From Sphingomonas baiyangensis (GTDB lineage: Bacteria; Pseudomonadota; Alphaproteobacteria; Sphingomonadales; Sphingomonadaceae): a stretch of 64,000 nucleotides of DNA. Shown in pieces: positions 9,427 through 18,329 of the stretch; within the stretch, counting starts at the first letter, position 1, and every line of letters begins with the position of its first letter. The notes under the pieces are model-generated. The model made no database searches. It was not told where the DNA came from and saw nothing but the letters and a program-made list of their open reading frames with translations. The stretch lies in NCBI RefSeq assembly GCF_005144715.1, contig NZ_SWKR01000002.1, positions 558,001 to 622,000 of the forward strand, given 5' to 3'. Made by a program: the position numbers and the translations under genes.

Positions 9427-9717
9427 ATGAGCGAGAACGAACTGCGCATCGACGATGCCGCGACCGACGGGTTGAGCGTGGCACCGCCCAAGCCTGGCAG
9501 CGAAAGCGATGCAGGCCGCGGCGATGCGGGCACCGATCGCGCGATTACCGACGATCTGGCCGACGCCGCCGACGACGAGGACGCCAAGCTCGACCGCGGG
9601 CTCGATGAATCGATGGACGCATCGGATACCCCGTCTTCGGTGCAGCCGCGCGGATCGAGCGACCCGGCCCCGTCCTCGGGCTATCACGAGGAAAGCGAGC
9701 GGCAGCGCGACGCCTGA
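9427..9717 (+). CDS. Small acidic, probably disordered protein (96 residues)
   Basis: The frame has a good GGAGGG ribosome site seven bases before its ATG and encodes a 96-residue protein rich in Asp, Glu, Ser, Ala and Pro, with almost no hydrophobic stretches. It is predicted to be intrinsically disordered and strongly acidic, with DDLADAADDEDAKLDRGLDE as the central block. It has no export signal. I recognise no family. It stands alone between a terminator and the convergent aguB gene. Confidence 0.6.
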   Translation: MSENELRIDDAATDGLSVAPPKPGSESDAGRGDAGTDRAITDDLADAADDEDAKLDRGLDESMDASDTPSSVQPRGSSDPAPSSGYHEESERQRDA

Positions 9718-9756
9718 CGCCTGACGCGCGGCGCCGCCCGAGATTGGCGCCGCGCG

Positions 9757-10605
9757 CTACACGTCCTCGACCAGCCGGCGATAGAGATCGGGGCGGCGAT
9801 CGCGGAAGAAGCCCATGCCGGCGCGGTTCTTCCTCACGCGCGCCAGATCGAGCGTGGCGGTGAGCACGCCCGTCTCCTCGGCGCCGAACTCGGCGAGCAT
9901 CTCGCCGAATTCATCGCAGATGAAGCTGTGGCCGTAAAAGGCCTGGCCATGCTCGGTGCCGATGCGGTTCGAGGCGATGACGGGCACGACGTTCGACACC
10001 GCATGACCCAGCATCGCGCGCCGCCACATGCGCCGCGTGTCGAGCGTCGGGTCGTGCGGCTCGGCGCCGATCGCGGTGGGATAGAATAGCAGCTCGGCGC
10101 CCATCAGCATCATCGCGCGCGCGGTTTCGGGATACCATTGGTCCCAGCACACGCCGACGCCGAGCTTGGCGGCGGGTCCGTTCCAGACCTTGAACCCGGT
10201 ATTGCCGGGGCGGAAGTAGAATTTCTCCTCATAGCCCGGACCGTCGGGAATGTGGCTCTTGCGGTAGATGCCCTGGATGGCGCCATCGGGTCCGATCATC
10301 GCGAGGCTGTTATAATGGTGCGGTCCGTCGGCCTCGAAGAAGCTGGTGGGGATGTAGAGGTCAAGCTCGTCGGCGAGGCGCTGCATCGCGAGCACGGCGG
10401 GGTGCTCGGCGGCGGGGCGCGCGGTGGCGAACCATTCCTCCTCCTCGGTGCGGCAGAAATATTCGCCCTCGAACAGTTCGGGCGGCAGCACCACCTGCGC
10501 GCCGCGGCCATGCGCCTCACGCACCAGCTCGCTGACGGCAGCGATGTTGGCGTCGATATCGGGCGTGAACGCCAGCTGCATTGCTGCGACGGTTACTTCG
10601 GTCAT
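9757..10605 (-). CDS. aguB: N-carbamoylputrescine amidase
   Basis: This 282-residue nitrilase-superfamily enzyme hydrolyses N-carbamoylputrescine to putrescine, ammonia and CO2. The Glu-Lys-Cys triad is E43 (LPPELFEG), K116 (YRKSHIPDG) and C153 (VGVCWDQW). The IPDGPGYEEKFYF segment and the PTAIGAEPHDP region are characteristic of AguB rather than other nitrilases. The ATG at 10605 is preferred because a CGGAG site precedes it, and the upstream in-frame sequence is repeat DNA. It lies downstream of aguA on the same strand; a repeat element occupies the 106-bp gap between them. Confidence 0.93.
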   Translation of the reverse strand: MTEVTVAAMQLAFTPDIDANIAAVSELVREAHGRGAQVVLPPELFEGEYFCRTEEEEWFATARPAAEHPAVLAMQRLADELDLYIPTSFFEADGPHHYNSLAMIGPDGAIQGIYRKSHIPDGPGYEEKFYFRPGNTGFKVWNGPAAKLGVGVCWDQWYPETARAMMLMGAELLFYPTAIGAEPHDPTLDTRRMWRRAMLGHAVSNVVPVIASNRIGTEHGQAFYGHSFICDEFGEMLAEFGAEETGVLTATLDLARVRKNRAGMGFFRDRRPDLYRRLVEDV

Positions 10606-10615
10606 GCTGCACACT

Positions 10616-10707
10616 CCGTTTGCCCTGAGCTTGTCGAAGGGCTGCTTTGTTCTCGCGAGCGGTGAACAACAGAAGGGCCGGGCTTCGACAGGCTCAGCCC
10701 GAACGGG
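10616..10707. repeat. Inverted pair of dispersed intergenic repeats in the aguA-aguB gap
   Basis: Two arms of about 30 bases (10616-10645 and 10678-10707) face each other. One contains CCTGAGCTTGTCGAAGG and the other, read on the minus strand, contains GGCTGAGCCTGTCGAAGCC. Both share the pattern CCGTT-N4-CTGAGC-Y-TGTCGAAG. From general knowledge, this sequence type recurs between genes in sphingomonad genomes. It fills nearly the whole gap, so the mRNA would fold into a hairpin just before aguB translation starts. Confidence 0.8.
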
Positions 10708-10711
10708 TTCG

Positions 10712-11683
10712 TCATAGCCGCGGCAATTGCTGGCTGATGCAGTGGAAGCTGCCACCGCCCGTTAGGATATGCGCGGCGGGCAGGCCGATGGCGCGGCGAT
10801 CGGGGAACAGCGCCTGGATGGCGGCGACGGCGGCATCGTCGTTGGGCTGGCCATAGGTCGGCACGGCGACGACGGCGTTGCCGATATAGAAGTTCATGTA
10901 GCTCGCCGGCACGACTTCCTCGTCGACGAGCACGCGGCCGGGCGAGGGGATGCGCACCACCTCGACGCCGAACGCCTCAGCACGGCGCGCGGCGTCGATA
11001 TAGATCAGCCAGTTGGGGTCGTTCTCCTCTGGCGTCGGCACCGCGAGGCGGTTCGGCGCGACGAAGCGCGCGAGATTGTCGACGTGCCCGTCGGTATGAT
11101 CGTTGACGAGGCCATCGCCCAGCCACAGCACGCGGTCATAGCCCAGATCGCGCGCCAGCCACTCCTCGGCGGTCCGCTGCGCGAGGCCGGGATTGCGGTT
11201 GCGGTTGAGCAGGCACTGTTCGGTCGTGACGACGAGGCCGGTGCCGTCACCGTCGATCGCGCCGCCTTCGAGCACCCACTCGCAGCGCGTGGCCTTAAGC
11301 CGGCGGCGGCGCGCGAGCCGCTCGGCGACATCCTCGTCGCCCGGAAAATCATATTTGCCGCCCCAGCCGTTGAACGCGAAGATGCGCGCGCTGCCGTCCC
11401 CGGTCACGATTGGGCCGGTGTCGCGCAGCCAGACGTCGCCGAAATCCTCGACGACCAGCTCGACGCCGCGATCGATGAGTAGGCTGGCGGCGCGCGCGGC
11501 CTCGTCATCGGCGGCGACGAGCAGCACGCGCTCGCCCTTGCCGCCGGCGGCGATCGCATTGGCGAAGGCGGCGGTCTCGGCACGCGCGGCCTCGAGCGGC
11601 GGTCCCCAGATCTCGGGGTGGCTGGGAAAGCCGATCCATACCGCGTCGTGCGGCGCCCATTCGGGGGGTGGGGGAAGCGTCAT
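10712..11683 (-). CDS. aguA: Agmatine deiminase
   Basis: The 323-residue protein is a guanidino-modifying enzyme that converts agmatine to N-carbamoylputrescine and ammonia. The active-site cysteine is C315 in GGGSFHCISQQ. Other family marks are WLRDTGPI, EWVLEGGAI and NDHTDGHVDN, the last with catalytic His and Asp. The ATG at 11683 is chosen because the protein then begins MTLPPPPEWAPHDAVWIGFP as in the family; longer reading upstream is non-homologous. It forms an operon with aguB, giving the two-step route from agmatine to putrescine. No agmatine-producing arginine decarboxylase is in the window. Confidence 0.93.
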   Translation of the reverse strand: MTLPPPPEWAPHDAVWIGFPSHPEIWGPPLEAARAETAAFANAIAAGGKGERVLLVAADDEAARAASLLIDRGVELVVEDFGDVWLRDTGPIVTGDGSARIFAFNGWGGKYDFPGDEDVAERLARRRRLKATRCEWVLEGGAIDGDGTGLVVTTEQCLLNRNRNPGLAQRTAEEWLARDLGYDRVLWLGDGLVNDHTDGHVDNLARFVAPNRLAVPTPEENDPNWLIYIDAARRAEAFGVEVVRIPSPGRVLVDEEVVPASYMNFYIGNAVVAVPTYGQPNDDAAVAAIQALFPDRRAIGLPAAHILTGGGSFHCISQQLPRL

Positions 11684-11807
11684 GCGACCGCCTGTATCAA
11701 GCTTGCCACGCCAGCGACAATGATTCGACGGCGCGCTTTGGAAGTGCTTGCAATCATTCGCATAGTGCGAAACGCTGACGGCGGGGACAAAGGGGGGCGA
11801 GGACGCG

Positions 11808-13793
11808 ATGCGACTGGTTGGAGGGGCGAGCCTGTTGGCGCTCGCGATGGTGGCGGGCACGCCCGCCGCATCGGCGCAGCAGGGCGATCGGCTGGCGGCG
11901 GCCTTCGGCGCGCGCCCCGCGGTGCAGCAGGCAAGTCTTTCGCCCGACGGCACCAAAGTGGCCTATATCGCTCCGACGGGCGGACAGGGCAACGCACTGG
12001 TGGTGCTGGACCTCAGCGGTGGCGGTCTGGCGACGCCGAAGCCGGTCGCGCGCGCCGATGGCGCTCCCGATCGGCTGAGCGACTGTCACTGGACGAGCAA
12101 TCAGCGGCTGTTATGCACAATCTACGCGGTGACGCGGATCGAAACGGGCATCACCTATGTCTCGCGAAAGGTCGCGGTTGATGCGGACGGCGGCAATGCC
12201 CGCATCCTTCATCTGCAACGTGGTACCGGCGAAAAGCTGGGATATGCGCTGTCGGGCGGGAGCGTGATTGACTGGGCGCCGGGCGACGAGGGGCATGTGC
12301 TGATGGCGAGGCCCTACGTGCCCGAGCGCGCGACTGGCACGCGGCTGGCGCAGACGCGCGCAGGGCTTGGCGTCGATCTGGTAAACACGCTTACATTGCA
12401 GTTCAGCACGCGCGAACGGCCCGACGACCTGGCGGTCGAATTCATCACCGACGGGCATGGCGTGGTGCGCATCAAGGGCCAGGGCGAGCGTGACGCCAGT
12501 GGCTATGCCACTGGGCGCACGCTGTATCTGCACCGCGCGCCCGGGGAATCGACCTGGCGGCGGATCAGCATCGTCGATCGCGACGAGGCGGGTTTCAATC
12601 CCTATGGCGTCGATCGCGAACGCAACCTCGCCTATGGGCTGAAGCGCGTAGACGGGCGGCTCGCGGCCTATACCAAGACGCTCGATGCTGCGGGAACCGA
12701 GACGTTGCTGTTTTCGCATCCCGACGTCGATGTCGCGGGTTTCATGCGGATGGGTCGGCGCGGGCGGATCGTCGGCGTGCAATACGTCACCGACCACAGC
12801 GAGGTCGAGTATCTCGATCCCGTGCTCAAGCGGCTGTCGGCGTCGCTCTCGAAGGCGCTGCCCGATGCGCCGCTGGTGCGCTTCGTCGATTCGAGCGAGG
12901 ACGAGAATATATTGCTGCTATGGGCGGGCAGCGACGACGATCCGGGGCGTTACTACATTCTCGATCGCAAGGGCGGGGCGATGAGCGAGCTGATGCTCGA
13001 ACGCCCTGCGCTCGAGAACCGCTCGCTCGCGACGATGCAGGCGATCACCTATCGGGCGGCCGACGGTACGATGATCCCCGGCTATCTCTCGTTGCCGCCG
13101 GGCAAGACGAGCGCCAAGGGCCTGCCTGCGCTGGTGATGCCGCATGGCGGCCCCGGCGCGCGCGACGAATGGGGGTTCGACTGGCTGGTGCAGTATTTCG
13201 CCGCCAAGGGCTATGCGGTGCTCCAGCCGAATTTCCGCGGATCGACGGGCTATGGCGACGCGTGGTTCCAGAAGAACGGCTTCCAGGGCTGGCGCACCGC
13301 GATCGGCGACGTCAACGACGCCGGACGCTGGCTGGTGAGCCAGGGTGCCGATGCCGGGCGGCTTGGTGTGTTCGGCTGGTCCTATGGCGGCTATGCCGCG
13401 CTGCAATCGGGCGTGACCGAGCCGGGGCTGTTCAAGGCGATCGTCGCGGTGGCGCCGGTTACCGATCTCGATCGGTTGCGCGAGGAATCGCGCTACTGGA
13501 GCAATTACCGTATGGTGCGCGACTTCATCGGCACCGGCGAGCATGTGTCGAGCGGGTCGCCGGCGCGCCATGCCGCGAAGTTCGCGGCACCGGTGCTGAT
13601 GTTCCACGGCGACCTCGACCGCAATGTCGGCATCGCGCAGGCGCGGCTGATGCACAGCCGGTTGCAGGCGGCGGGCAAGCGAAGCGAGCTGATCGAGTAT
13701 GACAAGCTCGACCATTATCTGGAGGACAGCGCCGCGCGGACCGACATGCTGAGCCGGTCGGCGGCGTTTCTGGACGCGGCGCTGGGGAAGTAG
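11808..13793 (+). CDS. Secreted S9 family peptidase (prolyl oligopeptidase/acylaminoacyl type)
   Basis: The 661-residue protein starts with a cleavable signal peptide (MRLVGGASLLALAMVAGTPA, then ASAQQ). A beta-propeller region of about 370 residues follows and then a C-terminal alpha/beta hydrolase domain. The catalytic triad is S525 in GWSYGGYAAL, D604 in HGDLDRNV and H636 in DHYLED. Family members cleave short peptides; export implies a periplasmic or external role in peptide use. A GGGGCGAGG site supports the start. It is divergent from aguA and ends at a hairpin. Confidence 0.88.
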   Translation: MRLVGGASLLALAMVAGTPAASAQQGDRLAAAFGARPAVQQASLSPDGTKVAYIAPTGGQGNALVVLDLSGGGLATPKPVARADGAPDRLSDCHWTSNQRLLCTIYAVTRIETGITYVSRKVAVDADGGNARILHLQRGTGEKLGYALSGGSVIDWAPGDEGHVLMARPYVPERATGTRLAQTRAGLGVDLVNTLTLQFSTRERPDDLAVEFITDGHGVVRIKGQGERDASGYATGRTLYLHRAPGESTWRRISIVDRDEAGFNPYGVDRERNLAYGLKRVDGRLAAYTKTLDAAGTETLLFSHPDVDVAGFMRMGRRGRIVGVQYVTDHSEVEYLDPVLKRLSASLSKALPDAPLVRFVDSSEDENILLLWAGSDDDPGRYYILDRKGGAMSELMLERPALENRSLATMQAITYRAADGTMIPGYLSLPPGKTSAKGLPALVMPHGGPGARDEWGFDWLVQYFAAKGYAVLQPNFRGSTGYGDAWFQKNGFQGWRTAIGDVNDAGRWLVSQGADAGRLGVFGWSYGGYAALQSGVTEPGLFKAIVAVAPVTDLDRLREESRYWSNYRMVRDFIGTGEHVSSGSPARHAAKFAAPVLMFHGDLDRNVGIAQARLMHSRLQAAGKRSELIEYDKLDHYLEDSAARTDMLSRSAAFLDAALGK

Positions 13794-13803
13794 CGCGCAA
13801 CGA

Positions 13804-13836
13804 AGAAGGGCGGCCCCCTGCGTGACCGCCCTTTTC
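13804..13836 (+). terminator. Probable terminator after the S9 peptidase
   Basis: An 8-bp stem (AAGGGCGG with CCGCCCTT) encloses a 12-base loop and runs into TTTTCTTATT. It lies 12 bp after the peptidase stop, between convergent genes. Confidence 0.75.
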
Positions 13837-13940
13837 TTATTGCGAGGGCGTCGCGGCGGAGCCGCGCCGTCGGTCGGCGCTGGAGCGCCGCCGGCCGCTC
13901 GCGCTGATGGTGCCGGCTTCAGCTTTGCTGAAGCCAAGGC

Positions 13941-14555
13941 TCAGCGCGAGTAGAACTCGACCACGAGGTTCGGTTCCATCTTCACCGGATAGGGCACTTC
14001 GTCGAGCGTGGGCACGCGCGTGAAGGTGACCGCGGCGTTGCCGTCGGGCGTGACGTAATCGGGGATGTCGCGCTCGGCGAGGCTTTGCGCTTCCATCACC
14101 AGCGCCATCTCCTTGGCCTTGCTGCCGAGCGAGATGACTTCGCCCGGCTTCACCCGGCGCGACGCGATGTTGCACTTCACGCCGTTGACGCGGATGTGGC
14201 CGTGGCTGACGATCTGGCGCGCGGCGAAGATCGTCGGCGCAAACTTGGCGCGATAGACGATCATGTCGAGCCGCTGCTCGAGCAGGCCGATGAGGTTCTG
14301 CGAGGTGTCGCCCTTCATGCGCGACGCTTCCTCATAGGCCTTCTTGAACTGCTTCTCGGTGACGTCGCCGTAATAGCCCTTGAGCTTCTGCTTGGCGCGC
14401 AGCTGGATGCCGAAGTCCGACATCTTGCCCTTGCGGCGCTGGCCGTGCTGGCCGGGGCCATATTCGCGCTTGTTGACGGGCGACTTGGGACGACCCCAGA
14501 TATTCTCGCCCATGCGGCGGTCGAGCTTGAACTTGGCGCTTGAACGCTTCGACAT
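13941..14555 (-). CDS. rpsD: 30S ribosomal protein S4
   Basis: The 204-residue protein is full length for bacterial S4. It has the N-terminal [20 protein letters not shown] segment, the [20 protein letters not shown] region and the S4 RNA-binding domain ([37 protein letters not shown]). S4 nucleates 30S assembly on 16S rRNA. In this lineage rpsD stands alone rather than in the alpha operon. Several GC-rich hairpins lie between its stop and the convergent peptidase gene, including GGCTTCAGC paired with GCTGAAGCC. Confidence 0.97.
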   Translation of the reverse strand: MSKRSSAKFKLDRRMGENIWGRPKSPVNKREYGPGQHGQRRKGKMSDFGIQLRAKQKLKGYYGDVTEKQFKKAYEEASRMKGDTSQNLIGLLEQRLDMIVYRAKFAPTIFAARQIVSHGHIRVNGVKCNIASRRVKPGEVISLGSKAKEMALVMEAQSLAERDIPDYVTPDGNAAVTFTRVPTLDEVPYPVKMEPNLVVEFYSR

Positions 14556-14734
14556 GTAATTTCCTTGGCAAACTGCGGATGACGTTGACCCGGACGGCGT
14601 GCGCCCTGATCGCGATCCCGGTCATCGCCTGTGCCTGGGGCACAGGGCCACCGCTTCACCGGGGTGCGGAGCCTGATTGCGAAGGCGCGCGGGTAACCGC
14701 GGCGCCGCGCCGAGTCAAGGTCTGCGCGGCGACG

Positions 14735-14959
14735 TCAGCGGTTCACTTCGGGCGCGAAACGCGTGCTGCCGGCGCCGCCGCTATTGCGCTGAAGCCTAGC
14801 ATGCGCTTCCCACTCTGCCTTGGTCTTGCACACCCGCTCGCCGCCCGTGCGCGAGCCGGCGGGGCGGAAGGTGCGGCAAACCGGCTTGTCGTCCTTCGCG
14901 GCGGCAGGTTCCTGCGCCTGGGCGGGCATAGCGACTATGAGCAGAAGGGTGGCCAACAT
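14735..14959 (-). CDS. Small secreted protein of unknown function
   Basis: The ATG at 14959 is chosen because AGGAG lies seven bases upstream; an in-frame ATG at 14986 would add nine residues but has no such site. The 74-residue product begins with a signal peptide (MLATLLLIVAMPAQAQ). The short mature part has two cysteines in the pattern CRTFRPAGSRTGGERVC followed by KTKAEWEAH. This pattern, in which an export signal precedes a Cys-x(15)-Cys-TKAEW core, is familiar from small sphingomonad proteins of unknown role. A 179-bp gap to rpsD shows no other feature. Confidence 0.65.
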   Translation of the reverse strand: MLATLLLIVAMPAQAQEPAAAKDDKPVCRTFRPAGSRTGGERVCKTKAEWEAHARLQRNSGGAGSTRFAPEVNR

Positions 14960-15058
14960 CAGGAATCTCCTCGGTTGCGCGTCCATGCCGTTGAAACTGC
15001 GGCGTGCGCTTGTCGCGTCATGGTGCCGGCGAACGCGGTGACGGGCAACCCCATGCGG

Positions 15059-16153
15059 TCATTCGGCTCCCCGGCGGTTGCGCGGGCGGTCGAGCGTAGA
15101 GAGGATGCCGCGCACGGTGCGGACCTCCTGCGCGCTCCAGCCGGGCTTGGTGAGCAGCGTGCGCAGCATGCGGCGCGTCACCGCCGCGCGATCGGGCACG
15201 TGGAAATAGCCGGCGGCATCGAGCATCGTATCGAGCTGATCGAGCATGCCGTCGAGATCGGCCTGCGGTGCGGGCGGATCATGATCGACGGCCGGGGGCT
15301 GCGCGAGCGCCACATGCTTCGACCATTCATAAGCAACGAGGATCACCGCCTGCGCCAGATTGAGCGAGCCGAATTCGGGATTGATCGGCACCGTCAGGAT
15401 CGTGCGCGCGAGCGCCACGTCGTCGGTTTCCAGCCCCGAACGTTCGGGGCCGAACAGGATCGCCGAGCGGCCCGGCCCGACATGGATCGCTTGGGCCGCG
15501 GCGTCGGGCGCGACGACGGGCTTGGTCACGCCGCGCTTGCGCACCGTGGTGGCATAGACATGCGCGCAATCGGCGACGGCGTCGGCGACACTGTCGAACA
15601 CGCGCGCCTCGGCGAGGACACGATCGGCGCCCGAGGCGGCGGGGCCGGCCGAGGGGTTGGGCCAGCCGTCACGCGGGGCGACGAGGCGCATCTCGGTGAG
15701 CCCGAAATTGAGCATCGCGCGCGCCGCCTTGCCGATATTCTCGCCGAGTTGCGGGCGCACTAGGACGATGGCGGGGGAGGGAGGTGCCAGGTGCCCCTCA
15801 TCCGTTCGTCCCGAGCGAAGTCGAGGGATGCCGCCGAGCGCAGTCGAGGCCGAGTTCTCACGCCCGCTGCGCTCGGAGGGCGGCATCGAGAAGCGCTTCA
15901 ATCGATCCCAGTCATGCGCGACCAGCGCTTCCTTCTTGGCGCGCGACCAGCCCTTCACGCGCAATTCGGCCGAGAGCGCTTCCTCGCGCGTGGCGAAGGC
16001 TTCGCTCCATATCAGTTCGAGCGGGCGGCGATCATGCGTGTAGCCGCGTAATGTGCCGGCGTGATGCTGAGCGACGCGGCTTTCGAGATCGTCGGTGTGT
16101 CCGGTGTAGTAGGTGCCGTCGTTGCAGCGAAGCATGTAGGTCCAGAAAGGCAC
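15059..16153 (-). CDS. In-frame fusion: GIY-YIG nuclease domain + TrmJ-type tRNA methyltransferase
   Basis: One uninterrupted frame of 364 codons starts at GTG 16153. Residues 1-89 are a COG2827-type GIY-YIG domain (TYMLRCNDGTYYTGHTDDLE). Residues 90-126 are translated repeat DNA, rich in Arg, Ser and Pro. Residues 127-364 are a complete SPOUT methyltransferase of TrmJ type (VRPQLGENIGKAARAMLNFG, LFGPERSGLETDD, NLAQAVILVAYEW), which would 2'-O-methylate tRNA position 32. The methyltransferase part has no ATG of its own; the only in-frame GTG, at 15760, has no ribosome site. The gene follows nrdR, where trmJ alone would be expected. Whether one protein or two are made is unknown. Confidence 0.8.
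   Translation of the reverse strand: MPFWTYMLRCNDGTYYTGHTDDLESRVAQHHAGTLRGYTHDRRPLELIWSEAFATREEALSAELRVKGWSRAKKEALVAHDWDRLKRFSMPPSERSGRENSASTALGGIPRLRSGRTDEGHLAPPSPAIVLVRPQLGENIGKAARAMLNFGLTEMRLVAPRDGWPNPSAGPAASGADRVLAEARVFDSVADAVADCAHVYATTVRKRGVTKPVVAPDAAAQAIHVGPGRSAILFGPERSGLETDDVALARTILTVPINPEFGSLNLAQAVILVAYEWSKHVALAQPPAVDHDPPAPQADLDGMLDQLDTMLDAAGYFHVPDRAAVTRRMLRTLLTKPGWSAQEVRTVRGILSTLDRPRNRRGAE
15793..15829. repeat. Left inverted repeat of the GIY-YIG unit
   Basis: A 28-bp arm at 15802-15829 (CCGTTCGTCCCGAGCGAAGT and eight more bases) matches the right arm at 16183-16210 in inverted orientation at 27 of 28 positions. GCCCCTC/GAGGGGC flanks extend the symmetry outward. It lies inside the fused reading frame and encodes part of the linker. 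Confidence 0.9.
15827..15887. repeat. Imperfect hairpin inside the GIY-YIG unit
   Basis: Arms 15827-15843 (GATGCCGCCGAGCGCAG) and 15867-15887 (reverse complement differing by a CTCC insertion) could fold into a REP-like stem. The arms encode linker residues between the nuclease and methyltransferase domains. Confidence 0.7.
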
Positions 16154-16182
16154 GGTCGGGAGTTCTCGCTTCGCTCGAAACC

Positions 16183-16217
16183 ATCCCTCAACTTCGCTCG
16201 GGACGAACGGGAGGGGC
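16183..16217. repeat. Right inverted repeat of the GIY-YIG unit
   Basis: This is the partner of the arm at 15793-15829. It lies in the 108-bp gap between the end of nrdR and the GIY-YIG start codon. Together the arms bound a unit of about 410 bp containing only the nuclease gene. Confidence 0.9.
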
Positions 16218-16261
16218 TGCTGCCCCTATCTTTCCGATACGCGTGTTCGGCAAGGTGCAAG

Positions 16262-16723
16262 CTACCCCCGCGCGACCTCGCTCACCGTGCCGGCAAATTC
16301 CTCGAAGTCGCGGGCTTCGCGGAAGTCCTTGTAGACGCTGGCGAAGCGGATGTAGGCGACCGAATCAAGGCCTTTCAGCCCTTCCATCACCATCTCGCCG
16401 ATGCGCTGCGAATCGATCTCGCTTTCGCCCAGCGTCTCGAGCTGGCGCTGGATGCCCGAGACAAGCTGCTCCACACGACCCGGCGGGATCGGGCGCTTGC
16501 GGCAGGCGATCGCGACCGAGCGCAGCAGCTTTTCGCGGTCGAAGGGCTCGCGGCGGTCCTCGCTCTTGAGCACCGTCAGGTCGCGCAGCTGGATGCGCTC
16601 GAAGGTGGTGAAGCGCGCGCCGCAGGCCGTGCACTGGCGGCGGCGGCGGATGGCCGACCCGTCTTCCGACGGGCGGCTGTCCTTTACCTGGCTGTCGTCA
16701 TGCGCGCAGAACGGGCAGCGCAT
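16262..16723 (-). CDS. nrdR: Transcriptional repressor NrdR
   Basis: The 153-residue protein has the zinc ribbon at its N-terminus ([10 protein letters not shown] and [12 protein letters not shown]) and the ATP-cone domain ([20 protein letters not shown]). It is full length for NrdR, which binds dATP/ATP and represses ribonucleotide reductase genes. The ATG at 16723 overlaps the TAA of the upstream small gene by one base. It belongs to a minus-strand run glyA, small membrane protein, nrdR, GIY-YIG::trmJ. No NrdR box was found in this window. Confidence 0.95.
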   Translation of the reverse strand: MRCPFCAHDDSQVKDSRPSEDGSAIRRRRQCTACGARFTTFERIQLRDLTVLKSEDRREPFDREKLLRSVAIACRKRPIPPGRVEQLVSGIQRQLETLGESEIDSQRIGEMVMEGLKGLDSVAYIRFASVYKDFREARDFEEFAGTVSEVARG

Positions 16724-16881
16724 TACACGCCGGGCTTCTTCTTGGCCTTGTAATAGGCATAGCCCGCGCCGGCGGCGGCGCCGATCAGCGAGCCGACGAA
16801 CGGCACCGGAAGCGCGATCACCGCGCCCAGCGCGCCCCATTTGGCCATGCTCTTGCCGACCTGCTTTTCCTCATGCGTCAT
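16723..16881 (-). CDS. Small glycine-zipper membrane protein (52 residues)
   Basis: The product starts [20 protein letters not shown] and contains a long hydrophobic segment with regularly spaced glycines and alanines ([20 protein letters not shown]), a glycine-zipper pattern seen in membrane-associating small proteins. A GGAACC stretch precedes the ATG. The gene lies 10 bp after the glyA stop, and its stop codon overlaps the nrdR start, so it is translated as part of that operon. Function is unknown. Confidence 0.7.
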   Translation of the reverse strand: MTHEEKQVGKSMAKWGALGAVIALPVPFVGSLIGAAAGAGYAYYKAKKKPGV

Positions 16882-16891
16882 CGCGGTTCCT

Positions 16892-18226
16892 TCAATAGAT
16901 GGGGAAGCGCTCGCACAGCGTGCGAACACGCCCACGAACGTCCGCCTCGACCGAAGGGTCCCCATGCTCGCCCTTGGCGGCGAGCGCATCGAGAATGTCG
17001 GCGATCATCTCGCCGATCTCGGCGAACTCGGCGGTGCCGAAGCCGCGCGTGGTGCCCGCCGGGCTGCCAACGCGAATGCCGCTCGTCTTCACCGGCGGCA
17101 GCGGATCGAAGGGGATGCCGTTCTTGTTGCAGGTGATGCCGGCGCGCTCGAGCGCCTCGTCGGCATCGCGGCCGGTGACGCCGAGCGGCGTGAGATCGAC
17201 GAGCGCCAGATGCGTGTCGGTGCCGCCCGAGACCAGATCGGCGCCGCGCGCCTTCAAGGTGGCGGCCAGCGTGCGGGCATTCTCAACGACGGCGGCGATA
17301 TAGGTCTTGTATTCGGGACGCAGCGCCTCGCCGAACGCCACCGCCTTGGCGGCGATGACGTGCATCAGCGGGCCGCCCTGGAGGCCGGGGAACACCGCCG
17401 AATTGATCTTCTTGGCGATATCCTCGTGATCGGTGAGGATCATGCCGCCGCGCGGGCCGCGCAGCGTCTTGTGCGTGGTGGTGGTGACGACATGCGCGTG
17501 CGCGAAGGGCGAGGGGTGCAGCCCGCCCGCGACGATGCCCGCGAAATGCGCCATGTCGACCATGAACTTCGCGCCGACTTCATCGGCGATGGCGCGGAAA
17601 CGTGCGAAATCGAGCTCGCGCGGATAGGCCGATCCGCCGGCGATGATGAGGCTGGGGCGATGCTCCTTCGCCAGCGCCTCGACCTCATCGAAGTCGACGC
17701 GGTGATCGTCGCGGCGCACGCCATATTGCACAGCGTTGAACCACTTCCCCGACATCGCGGCCTTCGCGCCGTGCGTCAGGTGGCCGCCGGCGTCGAGGCT
17801 CATGCCGAGGATCGTGTCGCCGGGCTTGGTCAACGCCAGCATCACCGCTCCGTTCGCCTGCGCCCCCGAATGCGGCTGGACATTGACGTAACCACAGCCG
17901 AACAGCGCCTTGGCCCGCTCGATCGCGAGCGTCTCGACGGCATCGGAGGGCGCGCAGCCCTGATAATAGCGCTTGCCCGGATAGCCCTCGGCATATTTGT
18001 TGGTGAACACGCTGCCCTGCGCCTCGAGCACCGCCTTCGAGACGATATTCTCGCTGGCGATCAGCTCGATCTGGTGGCGCTCGCGCTCGAGCTCCTGCGT
18101 GACGCCTGCAAACACCTCGGGATCGGCATCGCCGAGCGTGCGCGTGAAGAAGCCGTCGGGCTGGACGTCGTGCAACCGGGCCTGGGGCTCGCGGGCGGGA
18201 TGCAGCGTGGCGGGGCTGGTGCTCAT
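16892..18226 (-). CDS. glyA: Serine hydroxymethyltransferase
   Basis: The 444-residue enzyme interconverts serine and glycine with transfer of a C1 unit to tetrahydrofolate. The PLP-binding lysine is K253 in [15 protein letters not shown]. The [23 protein letters not shown] and [11 protein letters not shown] segments are signature regions. It starts the operon with the glycine-zipper gene, nrdR and trmJ. Its C1 product, methylene-tetrahydrofolate, is also the currency of LigM demethylation elsewhere in the window, although the genes are not adjacent. Confidence 0.96.
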   Translation of the reverse strand: MSTSPATLHPAREPQARLHDVQPDGFFTRTLGDADPEVFAGVTQELERERHQIELIASENIVSKAVLEAQGSVFTNKYAEGYPGKRYYQGCAPSDAVETLAIERAKALFGCGYVNVQPHSGAQANGAVMLALTKPGDTILGMSLDAGGHLTHGAKAAMSGKWFNAVQYGVRRDDHRVDFDEVEALAKEHRPSLIIAGGSAYPRELDFARFRAIADEVGAKFMVDMAHFAGIVAGGLHPSPFAHAHVVTTTTHKTLRGPRGGMILTDHEDIAKKINSAVFPGLQGGPLMHVIAAKAVAFGEALRPEYKTYIAAVVENARTLAATLKARGADLVSGGTDTHLALVDLTPLGVTGRDADEALERAGITCNKNGIPFDPLPPVKTSGIRVGSPAGTTRGFGTAEFAEIGEMIADILDALAAKGEHGDPSVEADVRGRVRTLCERFPIY

Positions 18227-18329
18227 GGCGGATATTCCCTTGCAGCGCCGGGCGCGCGCCCGGCGGCGATCGTTTCGCGTCAGCCTCTAGAGGCTGGCGC
18301 GCCGCTGCGCCAGCCACCATTAAGGCCAT

